Positions 1 through 8,724 of a DNA stretch of 64,000 bases are shown here, piece by piece; positions within the stretch are counted from its first letter, which is position 1, and each line of letters starts with the position of its first letter. Both the position numbers and the translations under genes were made by a program. The notes below the pieces were generated by a model that saw nothing but the letters and a program-made list of their open reading frames with translations, was not told the origin of the DNA and did not search any database. This DNA is from JAABVD01 sp965204545 (GTDB taxonomy: Bacteria > Verrucomicrobiota > Verrucomicrobiia > Opitutales > UBA2995). The stretch spans positions 1-64,000 of the forward strand of contig CBDBFA010000003.1 in assembly GCA_965204545.1 (NCBI GenBank), read 5' to 3'.

Positions 1-554
1 CCGGAAAATCAACCTTGCTCAACATTCTGGGCTGCCTGGATCGGCCCACTTCGGGCTATTACTATCTCGGCGGAAAAAACGTAGCCCAAATGGATGACGA
101 CACCTTATCGTCCATTCGCGGGAAACGTCTGGGGTTCATTTTCCAGTCTTACAACCTGATTGCCCAGCTCACGGTCATTGAAAACATCAAGGTGCCCCTC
201 ATCTACCAAGGCGTGAATCTGCAAGACTACGAACAAAAATGTATCGAACTGGCTGCATTGGTGGGATTGGAAGACCGCCTGGAACACCGCCCCTCCCAGT
301 TATCCGGGGGTCAGCAGCAAAGGGTCGCTATCGCTCGCTCGCTGATCAACGATCCACTAATGATACTGGCCGATGAACCAACCGGAAATCTCGATTCCAA
401 AACGGGAAAAGAAGTTTTGGAACTCATTGAAAAACTGCATCGACAGGGAAAAACCATCGTTATGGTTACCCACGATTATGAAATCGCTTACCGGGCCGAC
501 CGAGTGATTCATATGATGGATGGACGCATTGATAGCGACGAAATTCGCAAATAG
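1..554 (+). CDS. ABC transporter ATP-binding protein, MacB/LolD family (5' end outside window)
   Basis: The reading frame is open from base 3, which already lies inside Walker A (G-K-S-T), so about 40 N-terminal residues are missing. The rest is complete: the Q-loop region (FIFQSYNLIAQLTVIEN), the LSGGQQQRVAIARSL signature, Walker B (LMILADEPTGNLD) and the H-loop (VTHD). The DEPTGNLD wording and the GxLDRPTSG start are typical of the MacB/LolD/FtsE group, which works in the inner membrane and moves lipoproteins, peptides or drugs without pumping through a channel. The MacB-like permease starts 35 bp downstream on the same strand, so the two form a transporter pair; a membrane fusion protein gene may lie to the left of the window. 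The substrate cannot be told from sequence. Confidence 0.93.
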   Translation, partial: GKSTLLNILGCLDRPTSGYYYLGGKNVAQMDDDTLSSIRGKRLGFIFQSYNLIAQLTVIENIKVPLIYQGVNLQDYEQKCIELAALVGLEDRLEHRPSQLSGGQQQRVAIARSLINDPLMILADEPTGNLDSKTGKEVLELIEKLHRQGKTIVMVTHDYEIAYRADRVIHMMDGRIDSDEIRK

Positions 555-589
555 TACTAGCCCAGGCCCCGACCTGCGGTTTATTACTA

Positions 590-1900
590 TTGCCCCGGTT
601 AATGATCACATTCATCACCCGCCACCAGTTGTTTAACACCGTAAAACTCGGTGTAAAGAGTCTCCTGTTACATAAGCTGCGTTCCGGTCTGACCATGCTC
701 GGCATGATCTTTGGGGTGTGTTCAGTTATCGCCATGCTGGCCATCGGTGAAGGCGCTTCTTACGAAGCCCAAGAGCGGATCAAGCGCTTGGGATCCACCA
801 ATATCATTATCAACAGCGTCAAACCACCGGAACAAGAAAACGACAACTCCTCCTTCAAAAGCTTTGGTATCCATTACGGCCTGACCTACGATGACGCGGC
901 CAGAATTCAGTTTACTATTCCAAATGTAGAAATTGTCCTTCCCATGCGGATTATTCGTGAGAATGTGCGCTTCGATCGGAACATGGAGCCCTGCCAGATT
1001 ATTGGGACCCTTCCCTCCTACCCTGGCGCCAAGGGAATCGACCTGGTTGGAGGTAGATTTCTCAGCATGATCGACCAAAAACATCAGCGCAACGTATGCG
1101 TCATCACCTCCGGTCTGGCTTATCGCTTATTTCCCTACCAGTCTCCTCTTCAATCCACCATTCGGATCCAAAACGTCTATTACCAGGTCGTGGGAATGAT
1201 CAATGAAACAGGTACTTCGGAGCAACGACCACAAAAAGATGAAATGGAAGGCGAGCCATTGGATAACAATGTCTACATTCCACTTTCAACGGCCAAGTCC
1301 CGTTTTGGCGAAACCTTGATCCGCCGCAATGCCGGAAGCTTCACAGCGGAAACGGTTCAGTTGCACCAAATCATTGTCAAGATGCTAAACACTCAATCGG
1401 TTATTGCGGCTGAAAGACAGATCCACGCACTGCTGCGGCGATTCCATGAGGATAACGATTTTGAGATCATAGTTCCCCTGCAATTGCTGCGCGAAGCCGA
1501 AGCCACCAAGCGCATGTTTAACATCGTCCTTGGTTCGATTGCCGCCATTTCACTGCTGGTTGGCGGCATTGGTATCATGAATATTATGTTGGCTACCGTG
1601 ACGGAGCGTACCCGCGAAATTGGGGTTCGCCGAGCTCTGGGAGCAAAAAAGAAAGACATCGTAACCCAGTTCTTAATCGAAACCGTCGTGCTTTCAATCG
1701 GTGGAGGTCTTATCGGCGTACTGCTCGGTATTCTGGTGCCGCTCCTGGTTTCCTTAACTACCGATATGGAAACAATTATCACGCCCTGGTCGATAGGACT
1801 CGCCTTCAGCATATCGGGCATCATAGGGATCGCCTTCGGAATTTACCCGGCCTCGCAGGCAGCGGAGTTGGATCCGATTGAAGCCCTAAGGCACGAATAG
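590..1900 (+). CDS. MacB-like ABC transporter permease (FtsX/MacB_PCD)
   Basis: About 436 residues with the MacB permease plan: one N-terminal membrane segment (LRSGLTMLGMIFGVCSVIAM, about residues 32-51), a periplasmic MacB_PCD domain to about residue 300, then three membrane segments in the C-terminal FtsX domain. The motifs GIGIMNIML and TERTREIGVRRALGA, just before and after the first FtsX helix border, are family hallmarks. It directly follows its ATPase. The TTG at 590 is the most upstream start; an ATG at 602 four codons in is equally possible. The gene ends at 1900 and is convergent with the M16 peptidase gene. The exported substrate is unknown. Confidence 0.92.
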   Translation: MPRLMITFITRHQLFNTVKLGVKSLLLHKLRSGLTMLGMIFGVCSVIAMLAIGEGASYEAQERIKRLGSTNIIINSVKPPEQENDNSSFKSFGIHYGLTYDDAARIQFTIPNVEIVLPMRIIRENVRFDRNMEPCQIIGTLPSYPGAKGIDLVGGRFLSMIDQKHQRNVCVITSGLAYRLFPYQSPLQSTIRIQNVYYQVVGMINETGTSEQRPQKDEMEGEPLDNNVYIPLSTAKSRFGETLIRRNAGSFTAETVQLHQIIVKMLNTQSVIAAERQIHALLRRFHEDNDFEIIVPLQLLREAEATKRMFNIVLGSIAAISLLVGGIGIMNIMLATVTERTREIGVRRALGAKKKDIVTQFLIETVVLSIGGGLIGVLLGILVPLLVSLTTDMETIITPWSIGLAFSISGIIGIAFGIYPASQAAELDPIEALRHE

Positions 1901-1961
1901 ATCAAGGCGCTCCAGTAGCGAGTATCTAGCCCGCATCCAGGAACTCACTACCTCAATCGGA

Positions 1962-3581
1962 CTAATCCAGGAAGATATCCTCTACGGTGACCTCCCGAAT
2001 CTGACCGAACTGCTCTATGCGAGCCAGGTCGATCCGGTCGCGCGGTCCCACGATGGAAATCAGCCTGGGGCGCTCGGCGATGCGTTTTCGTTGAAAATCG
2101 AGCAAGGTGGGGAATTCGGCCGTCAGGATGTCCTCAAACCGCTTACGACGCGGGTCGGCCTCCAATCCGAGTCGCTCCCAGTTCCTTGCGGCGCCCAAAA
2201 CTCTGCGGAAATTGATTTTGGAGACCCGGTACTGATTTTCGAGCGATCGAAGGGTGTTTTGAAATCGGTCCTCGGATTGCGGCATGTTATCGAATAAATC
2301 CAGGAAAGCGGCCAAGGCTTCGGCTGCTTTGTCCGGCTGGGTCGCGATGTCCCCTATGACCAGGTTTTCATCCCAAAGGTTAGAGGGCTGAAGGTAAAAT
2401 GCCCCCACTGAATAAGCCAGGGCGCGCGATTCGCGAAGTTCCTGAAACACGATTCCGGACATTCCTCCGGAAAAGTAGTCATTGAAGAGTTCCACTTCCA
2501 GGCGATCGTCCTCGGAATAACGACCATCGGCAAATTCAATGCGGATGCGTGCCTGGGCAGACTCCTTGTGGAAAAAGGCGATCTCGGTTTGCCCGGGTTC
2601 GCGGATATCCTGGATCTTGCGAGATGGCGGACTTTTCAGCCTGGACTCAGGCGGGTAGTAACCGGCTATCAACTTCTTTACCTTTTCCAATGGAAGCGCA
2701 CCGGTGTAAAAATAATCGTGTTCGTAGGCGGGAAGTGAAGCGACCAGGTCCAAGAGATCGTCCAGTTGCAGGGTTAAAATCTCATCCTGGGTCAGGCGGG
2801 TGAGGAAGGGGGAAGCTTCCTGGAAACGCTGGAAATTTCTCAAGGCCAGGTAAATTGAACGAATATCTTTTTTGGCATCGTCCCTCTGCTTGAGGATAAT
2901 AGCTTTCAGTTCATCCAAAACTTCCGGACTGGACACGGGCTCACGCACAAACTTTTGCATGAGTTGAAGTGCCTCCCGGAAATTTTCATCCAAACCATTG
3001 ATGGAAATGGTAGTATTATGGTCCTCCACGGAAAAACTGAATTCGGATCCCTGGGCATACCAGGCTCCCTTCAAAGCCTCGGGAGAAAGATCCTTGGTGC
3101 CGGCCTTATCCATCAGTGAACCGGCCAAGGCCAACTCACGGTTTTCAAGGCGCCCCATATCAAAACCCATAGAAAGGGAAAACAAATCGTTCACTGGATT
3201 TTTGCTGTAGAACAAACGGATACCATCCCTGATGGTCACAACCTGGAAATCCTTCCCCGCTTTGACAAAGTCCGGCGCTATGGGGCTTACTTTTTTGGAA
3301 AGGACCTCCCTGCCGAAGGCGGAGGTATGGAAGGCTTTGACATCGGGCTGATCAAATATGGGTTTGGGAACTTTGGGTGGCTCGAATTCCCCATCCCGGC
3401 GGTATACGGCCAAATAGGGCCCATCGAAATATTTGTTGGCTACTCGAATTATATCCTCCCGGGTCAAAGCTTCCATACGGGGATATTTCGCCGATGACGT
3501 AAGGCCATTCCAACTCGGAGCGGAAGGCATCGGAAAGCTTGGCCACCCGGGCCCGGTTGGATTCAAGAGCACGTTTTTCAT
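1962..3581 (-). CDS. M16 zinc peptidase, C-terminal half (separated by frameshift)
   Basis: This frame carries the C-terminal part of a two-module M16 (pitrilysin/insulinase-like) peptidase: the end of one M16_C domain followed by the second, inactive M16 module. It has no start or signal of its own. The meaningful sequence begins around RMEALTREDIIRVANKYF, which is the usual M16 linker that should follow the text at the end of the N-terminal frame (3352-4854, same strand). The two frames overlap and join near 3479-3482, where the plus strand reads GGGG; loss of one of these bases would give one protein of about 963 residues. It is convergent with the MacB-like permease gene. Treat it as the second part of one broken or mis-sequenced gene. 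Confidence 0.85.
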   Translation of the reverse strand: MKNVLLNPTGPGWPSFPMPSAPSWNGLTSSAKYPRMEALTREDIIRVANKYFDGPYLAVYRRDGEFEPPKVPKPIFDQPDVKAFHTSAFGREVLSKKVSPIAPDFVKAGKDFQVVTIRDGIRLFYSKNPVNDLFSLSMGFDMGRLENRELALAGSLMDKAGTKDLSPEALKGAWYAQGSEFSFSVEDHNTTISINGLDENFREALQLMQKFVREPVSSPEVLDELKAIILKQRDDAKKDIRSIYLALRNFQRFQEASPFLTRLTQDEILTLQLDDLLDLVASLPAYEHDYFYTGALPLEKVKKLIAGYYPPESRLKSPPSRKIQDIREPGQTEIAFFHKESAQARIRIEFADGRYSEDDRLEVELFNDYFSGGMSGIVFQELRESRALAYSVGAFYLQPSNLWDENLVIGDIATQPDKAAEALAAFLDLFDNMPQSEDRFQNTLRSLENQYRVSKINFRRVLGAARNWERLGLEADPRRKRFEDILTAEFPTLLDFQRKRIAERPRLISIVGPRDRIDLARIEQFGQIREVTVEDIFLD

Positions 3582-4854
3582 TCTTTTTAAAGTCAGCCAG
3601 AATGGCCGGGATCAACCAATCGCCAAAATCACCGCGCTTTAGAATGTCCATTTGCTCCAGCAGCAACTTTTCAACCTCTTCCAGGGTTTGGCCCTCCTTG
3701 GGAGAACCGAAGAGATACTGGGCCCCGGCATATTTTCGAAAGAGTGGAAAGGACCCGGCCCGCAAAACGCGTTGCTTCTGGTTGAGGTTGAGGTTGATCA
3801 GGCCGGCCTGAGCATTGTCGAGGATCATGTCGACTAGCTTGAGCGCTTCCACGTCTTCATGGGCCAGCGGCTGGGTGGAAAAGCCGATATAAACCACTTC
3901 CATTCCCGGATAAAAGAGCTCCGCGCTCCGGTTTTCGGTCAAGGGTTTCGCATGGGGGGGAGATGGAGGGATTTCCCCTGACTTCCATCTGGAGAAATAT
4001 CGATCGATCACGGCTATGGTCTCCTCAATATCGAAATCTCCCGACAGGCAAAGGGCCATGTTGTTAGCCACGTAATAGGTGTTGAAGAAATCGTGGATGG
4101 CCCGAATGGAAGGATTCTTCAAGTGCTCTACCCGGCCCAGAACGGATTGCGTTCCGTAGGGATGGTCCGGGTATTGGGTGGCGAACAACTTTTCAAAGAC
4201 GAGACGGTCCTTGTTGTCCAGGGAGCGGTTCTTTTCTTCATAAACGACTTCGAGTTCGGGCAGGAATAACCGAAACACCGGTTCAATAAAACGGTTGGAT
4301 TCCAACATGGCCCATTGTTCCATCCGGTTGGATGGAAACTCGAAAAAGTAAATGGTGTAATCATTGCTCGTCCCCGCGTTGGTGCTGGTGGCACCAAGTT
4401 CCTTGACGATGCGGTCGAGTTCGTTGGGAATGGCAAACTCCGCCGCTTTGCGGGACTCGGCATTGATTTCTTCAAAAAGAGCCGCTCTTTTTTCCGGATC
4501 CGTTTCCTTGAAACGCTGCTCGTAAAGTTGGGTAATCCGGTCGATATGGGGCTTTTCTTTTTCCCAATCCTTGCTTCCTAATCTGGTATTACCCTTGAAC
4601 ATGAGGTGCTCCAAATAGTGGGCCAACCCCGTATTGGCAGCCGGGTCATTGACCCCCCCGACGCGCACGGAAACTTCGGCAAAAAATTTCGGTTCCTCCC
4701 GGTTTTCGCTCAGGTATACCCTCAGCCCGTTGTCCAGCTCGTAGATATGGGCCTTCATGGGATCCCCCGGGAGGGGACCTCGAATCAACTTGTAGGCGCC
4801 ACTGAGAGGAAGGGCGCAAGCCAGAATAAATGTGTAAAGAAGCAGGTTTCTCAT
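3352..4854 (-). CDS. M16 zinc peptidase, N-terminal catalytic half (frameshifted)
   Basis: The N-terminus is a signal peptide (MRNLLLYTFILACALPLSGA), so the enzyme should be periplasmic or envelope-bound. The inverted zinc motif HxxEH is intact at residues 79-83 (HYLEH), and the third zinc ligand is expected in the ELEVVYEEKNR stretch about 75 residues on, as in active pitrilysin-type peptidases. The frame keeps M16 sense until about residue 458 (ELEWPYVIGEI) and then runs into about 40 residues of nonsense; the true continuation is in the overlapping frame ending at 1962. Full-length two-module M16 proteins are about 900-950 residues, matching the two halves together. recR lies 174 bp upstream on the same strand. 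Whether the frameshift is real or a sequencing error cannot be decided here. Confidence 0.87.
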   Translation of the reverse strand: MRNLLLYTFILACALPLSGAYKLIRGPLPGDPMKAHIYELDNGLRVYLSENREEPKFFAEVSVRVGGVNDPAANTGLAHYLEHLMFKGNTRLGSKDWEKEKPHIDRITQLYEQRFKETDPEKRAALFEEINAESRKAAEFAIPNELDRIVKELGATSTNAGTSNDYTIYFFEFPSNRMEQWAMLESNRFIEPVFRLFLPELEVVYEEKNRSLDNKDRLVFEKLFATQYPDHPYGTQSVLGRVEHLKNPSIRAIHDFFNTYYVANNMALCLSGDFDIEETIAVIDRYFSRWKSGEIPPSPPHAKPLTENRSAELFYPGMEVVYIGFSTQPLAHEDVEALKLVDMILDNAQAGLINLNLNQKQRVLRAGSFPLFRKYAGAQYLFGSPKEGQTLEEVEKLLLEQMDILKRGDFGDWLIPAILADFKKNEKRALESNRARVAKLSDAFRSELEWPYVIGEISPYGSFDPGGYNSSSQQIFRWALFGRIPPGWGIRATQSSQTHI

Positions 4855-5028
4855 TGGGGTCGATATCCGGATTCTGTTTCGTGACCTTGGAGTTGCTTTG
4901 CGCCCTTTGCGAGAGTCAAATTATTCAGGGTTCAGTTTTCAGTTTTAGTTTTCAGTGCCTCTGTACCTTTCCATTTCCCATTCCCAATTGGCGCCAACGG
5001 CGCCTCCCATCCATGTTTAATACATGTA

Positions 5029-5628
5029 TTAGCCTTCAAAGGCCCGCCGGCCATCGAGGGCGCTCTTCAAAGTGACCTGGTTGGCGTATACAACCCCTCC
5101 GCCGCTGGGCAGGCCAAATCCAATGCGCGAAACGGTAATGGGACGATCACCTACGATCGTTTCCGCGATGTAATGGCAGGTGGCCTCCCCCTCGATATCA
5201 TTGGAGAGGGCCAAAATGAGCTCCGCACAATTCCCTTCGTCCAACCGCTTTTGCAAGGAGTTCAAATTCAGATCTTCGGCCCCCACTCCTCTCATGGGGG
5301 AAAGCTTTCCGTGAAGCACGTGGTAGAACCCTCGGAACGCTCCCGAGTTCTCGATGGCGACAAGGTCGGGAACATGTTCGACCAGGCATATCCGCGAACT
5401 ATCCCTCCGCTCGTCCAGACAGATGCCGCAAAAATCCTCCTCGGCCAGATTTCCACATCGACGGCACCGCTTGACCCGCGCAGCGGCGCGGACGAGCGAA
5501 TCTTGCAGAGCGGGGAGCCTGTCGGGTTTTTCAACCAGTAGATGGAGGGCTATGCGTTCGGCCGACCGGTACCCCAGGCCGGGCAATTTTTTCAATTGCT
5601 TGAGCAAATCATTAAAAGACGGCGTCAT
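5029..5628 (-). CDS. recR: Recombination mediator protein RecR
   Basis: RecR works with RecO (and RecF) to load RecA on gapped single-stranded DNA. All parts are visible in 199 residues, the normal length: an N-terminal helix-hairpin-helix (LKKLPGLGYRSAERIALHLL), a four-cysteine zinc finger (C55, C58, C67, C70), a Toprim domain starting at ICLVEHVPDLVAIE and the conserved C-terminal part with SRIGFGLPSGGGVVYANQVTL. The ATG at 5628 overlaps the stop of a small upstream ORF by 4 bp (ATGA), suggesting translational coupling. dnaX and ybaB, the usual recR neighbours, are not in the window. Confidence 0.97.
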   Translation of the reverse strand: MTPSFNDLLKQLKKLPGLGYRSAERIALHLLVEKPDRLPALQDSLVRAAARVKRCRRCGNLAEEDFCGICLDERRDSSRICLVEHVPDLVAIENSGAFRGFYHVLHGKLSPMRGVGAEDLNLNSLQKRLDEGNCAELILALSNDIEGEATCHYIAETIVGDRPITVSRIGFGLPSGGGVVYANQVTLKSALDGRRAFEG

Positions 5629-5789
5629 TCCTCTCCGCCAGGTAAAACAAACTCTGGCCCTTCAAAGATGGGTTCATCGAGACGGTTTCCCATGGGTCTA
5701 TCCATGTCAAGCGGTTTGCCTTGCAAGAAACCTTGCAGTTCGGAAGCAGCTAGGTAAATCAAGTAGGTTACTTTTATGCCCAATACCAT
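5625..5789 (-). CDS. Small hypothetical protein coupled to recR
   Basis: A frame of about 54 codons ends with a TGA that overlaps the recR ATG by 4 bp, the classic arrangement of translationally coupled genes. From an ATG at 5789 the protein begins MVLGIKVTYLIYLAASELQG and ends acidic and proline-rich (DEPIFEGPEFVLPGGEE). Its first 12 bases overlap the start of the divergent glnD gene; internal starts are possible. No family is recognised. Coding is supported only by the overlap, the absence of stops and a protein-like composition; it could instead be the recR leader. Confidence 0.45.
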   Translation of the reverse strand: MVLGIKVTYLIYLAASELQGFLQGKPLDMDRPMGNRLDEPIFEGPEFVLPGGEE

Positions 5790-8574
5790 TAAAGCCGTCC
5801 AAACCCAACCCAAGTCCATCCGGCTCTACGTGCCGGAGGGGGCCAGCCGCAACATCCGCCTGGAACTATACAAGAACTGGATAGCCCAGGAAGACCGGCG
5901 CCTGCTCAAACAGCACCAATCCACAACATCGGGCCTCAAGGTGGTCAAAGCCCGGTCCAATACCATAGACCAACTGCTCCAGCACCTCTATCATTATAAC
6001 CTGAAGCGATTTGAGAAGGAGCACGCTGCTCTGCCCTTTCCCACAGGAATCGTCGCCTTGGGAGGATATGGTCGAGCTGAAATGTGCCCGGGAAGTGATG
6101 TGGACATCATGTTCCTCTACCCGGAGAAGATCAACTCCAAGCTATTTACACAGTTTCAGAAGGTGTTTGCCGAACGGGTGCTTTACATTCTTTGGGATTT
6201 GAAATTGAAGGTGGGCCATTCCACGCGGACGATCAAGCAGACCATGGAGGAGGCCAAAGCCGACGTTCAATCCAAGAACGCCATGCTGGAATCCCGTTTG
6301 GTGGCGGGTTCGAAAGAATTGTTTCGGGTGTGGCAACAAGCCTATCTGAATTTTTGCAAGAAGAATGGCCAACAATACGTTGAGCAACGGTTATTGGAGC
6401 AACAAAAGCGCCGCGAAAAGCATGGGGGCGTCGTTTTTATTCAGGAACCGGATATTAAAAATGGCCCCGGAGGTTTGCGCGATTATCAGAACCTGCTTTG
6501 GATATCGATGATCAAACTCAATACAGCGTCCTTGAGCGACCTGGTCGATCATGGTTACTTGTCCAAAGAGGAACGAACAAAATTGCGCAAGGCCTACGAC
6601 TTTCTGCTGCGCACTCGCAACCAGTTGCACTTTCAAAGCCCCAGGCCGACGGACCTCATGACGTTCGATCACCAGGCAGCCATAGCCAAGGCCTTCCAAT
6701 ACCAGCCTGAGGATCCTTTAAAACAGGTGGAGGCTTTCATGCGGGATTACTACCGCAACCTGCAAAATATTTACCGCCTCTCGGGCTTGTTGGAACATCG
6801 CCTTGCCCTCATTAGAAAGAGTCCCAACTCCATAACCTTCAGGGAGGTAATCAGCTCACGCCGCAAGGAAAGGCCCAGGATCATCGATGGATTTGTGGTT
6901 CGCGGCAAGGAACTGACCCAGGTGAATCGACGCATTTTCAAAGAAGATCCCCTGCGGCTATTACGCGTGTTCCGACACTGCCAGCAATTGGAGGTGCGGC
7001 CCGACTTCGACCTGACCAACCTGATCGCCAATTCGATCGCTTTGATCGACCAATCCGTGATCGAGGCGCCTGAAGCCAATGAAACCTTCCTGTCCATTCT
7101 AGGGGAACTAGGCAATGTGTTCCCCGTCTTGTCCAATATGCACGAACTCGGTGTGTTGGGGAAGTTCCTACCGGAATTCGACAGCCTCACCTGCCTGGTT
7201 CAGCACGAATACTTTCATCGCTACACCGCTGATATACATACCCTCAACACCATCAAGGAACTCGATGCCCTTCTCGCCGAAGGGCAGGAATCGGGCAAGC
7301 CCTACCGGCACGAATTTCGCAAGCTGGCAGAACCTTCCATCCTCTACATCATTCTACTGCTGCACGATATCGGAAAAGGGGTGAGCTTAAAGGGTCACGA
7401 TAAGATCGGGGTGGAAATATCGCGTCCCATTCTAAAGAGGATGGGGCTGAATCCCAGGTTGATGGATCAAATTTTGTTTACCATAGGAAATCACCTGGAA
7501 ATGGCACGATTCTGGCAGCGTCACGATATCGATGACCCGCAGACCGTTCGGAAATTCACCCGGTTGGTGGAAAACCTGGCCCATCTCAGGTTGCTTTTCC
7601 TCCACACCTATTGCGATGCCCGTGGAACTTCTTCCTTTTTATGGAACGGGTATAAGGACATGTTGCACCGCAGGTTGTTTTCCGCCGCCAGAGCCCAACT
7701 CTCCTCCGACAGAAGCCTCGAATTGGAATTGAGAGAACAGAAGGAACTCATGTATCGAAAACTGCTCAGTCAGCCCATTTCGGGGGTGGAGCCCGAGGAA
7801 ATCCATGCCCACTGCAACCTGCTACCGGAGCGTTATTTCGTAAATAACAGCGAAGAAGAAATTATTCTCCATGCCCGGATGGTGAACCAACTCCTGCGCA
7901 AAATCAACCGGGCCGACTCCATGGCGGCCCTGTCCCCGGTCATCCATTGGAAGGACGATATCAATCGTGGTCTCACCACCGTAACCCTGGTCACCTGGGA
8001 TCGTTCAGGACTATTTTATCGGCTGGCCGGTTCGTTCAGTCTGGCAAAGCTCAATATAATAAGCGCCAAGGCCATTAACCGAATGGACCACATCACCATC
8101 GATACCTTTTACGTCAGCGATGCCAAAGGAGGAGTGGTGGAGAGACCTTCCGCTCGCAAGGTTTTCGAGCAGAGTATCGAACTGTCGGTCGTACAAAATA
8201 AAGATCTCACCCAACGTATACTGGCCGCATCCCGGGAGACGAAATTCTCCCTTTTTAACTCCGAACGGGGTGTCCGCACCCCCTACCCCCCATCAGTTGA
8301 CGTTTACCATGAAGTCGAACTCAACAAAAACATCATCGAAATTCATGCCGTCGATAAAATCGGATTATTGTATTTTCTGGCCAAATGCATTTTCGAAAAC
8401 GGTTATGACATCACCTTCGCCCGGATCTCAACCGAGCGCAACGTAGCGGTGGATACCTTTTATATCGAAAATTCGCGCGACCGGGCCGGTTACGATAACA
8501 CCACCAATTTGCTGGCCCTTAAAGAAAGTTTGGCCGAGGTTATCGACCCTGGCGCAAAAAGGGGTCAAACGTGA
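5776..8574 (+). CDS. glnD: [Protein-PII] uridylyltransferase / uridylyl-removing enzyme GlnD
   Basis: GlnD is the glutamine sensor that uridylylates and deuridylylates PII proteins. At 932 residues it has the full set of domains: a nucleotidyltransferase with GGYGRAE and SDVDIMF (from residue 96, with the metal aspartates), a GlnD PII-uridylyltransferase helical region, an HD phosphohydrolase domain with HDIGKG at about residues 531-536, and two C-terminal ACT domains (about 735-810 and 853-925) that bind glutamine. The last six or so codons and the TGA stop fall in the left arm of a GGGGTCAAACG palindrome, so the native C-terminus was probably altered by that element. The gene is divergent from recR with overlapping 5' ends of the small ORF. 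A sensor kinase gene follows on the same strand. Confidence 0.95.
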   Translation: MPNTIKAVQTQPKSIRLYVPEGASRNIRLELYKNWIAQEDRRLLKQHQSTTSGLKVVKARSNTIDQLLQHLYHYNLKRFEKEHAALPFPTGIVALGGYGRAEMCPGSDVDIMFLYPEKINSKLFTQFQKVFAERVLYILWDLKLKVGHSTRTIKQTMEEAKADVQSKNAMLESRLVAGSKELFRVWQQAYLNFCKKNGQQYVEQRLLEQQKRREKHGGVVFIQEPDIKNGPGGLRDYQNLLWISMIKLNTASLSDLVDHGYLSKEERTKLRKAYDFLLRTRNQLHFQSPRPTDLMTFDHQAAIAKAFQYQPEDPLKQVEAFMRDYYRNLQNIYRLSGLLEHRLALIRKSPNSITFREVISSRRKERPRIIDGFVVRGKELTQVNRRIFKEDPLRLLRVFRHCQQLEVRPDFDLTNLIANSIALIDQSVIEAPEANETFLSILGELGNVFPVLSNMHELGVLGKFLPEFDSLTCLVQHEYFHRYTADIHTLNTIKELDALLAEGQESGKPYRHEFRKLAEPSILYIILLLHDIGKGVSLKGHDKIGVEISRPILKRMGLNPRLMDQILFTIGNHLEMARFWQRHDIDDPQTVRKFTRLVENLAHLRLLFLHTYCDARGTSSFLWNGYKDMLHRRLFSAARAQLSSDRSLELELREQKELMYRKLLSQPISGVEPEEIHAHCNLLPERYFVNNSEEEIILHARMVNQLLRKINRADSMAALSPVIHWKDDINRGLTTVTLVTWDRSGLFYRLAGSFSLAKLNIISAKAINRMDHITIDTFYVSDAKGGVVERPSARKVFEQSIELSVVQNKDLTQRILAASRETKFSLFNSERGVRTPYPPSVDVYHEVELNKNIIEIHAVDKIGLLYFLAKCIFENGYDITFARISTERNVAVDTFYIENSRDRAGYDNTTNLLALKESLAEVIDPGAKRGQT

Positions 8575-8708
8575 ATGGCGCTTGGTAAAACGCGATTGTT
8601 GAGGAATATAATATGGACGCCAGTCGGTGTCAGACCCTTCCTTCTCCGAGATGATTGAGCATTCCAAAACCCGCTCAACCAAGCGCAATTCACGTTTGAT
8701 CACTTTTT
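8556..8708. repeat. GGGGTCAAACG-type palindromic element
   Basis: The left arm starts AAAAAGGGGTCAAACGTGAA and continues TGGCGCTTGGT; the right arm reads ACCAAGCGCAATTCACG then TTTGATCACTTTTT. The outer 16-17 bases match those of the elements at 55076 and 56694, while the inner stem differs. The left arm contains the glnD stop codon, and the right arm ends 16 bp before the kinase ATG at 8725. A weaker internal match GGTGTCAGACCC lies near 8622-8634. No coding capacity was found. Confidence 0.7.
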
Positions 8709-8724
8709 CCTTGGCCCTCCAAAG

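Noticed and set aside
1926..1936. CTAGCCCGCAT after the MacB-like permease, identical to a MITE left end
   Set aside because: Only 11 bases match; the next bases (CCAGGAACTC) do not and no right end or second CTAG is nearby. It could be a relic or chance.
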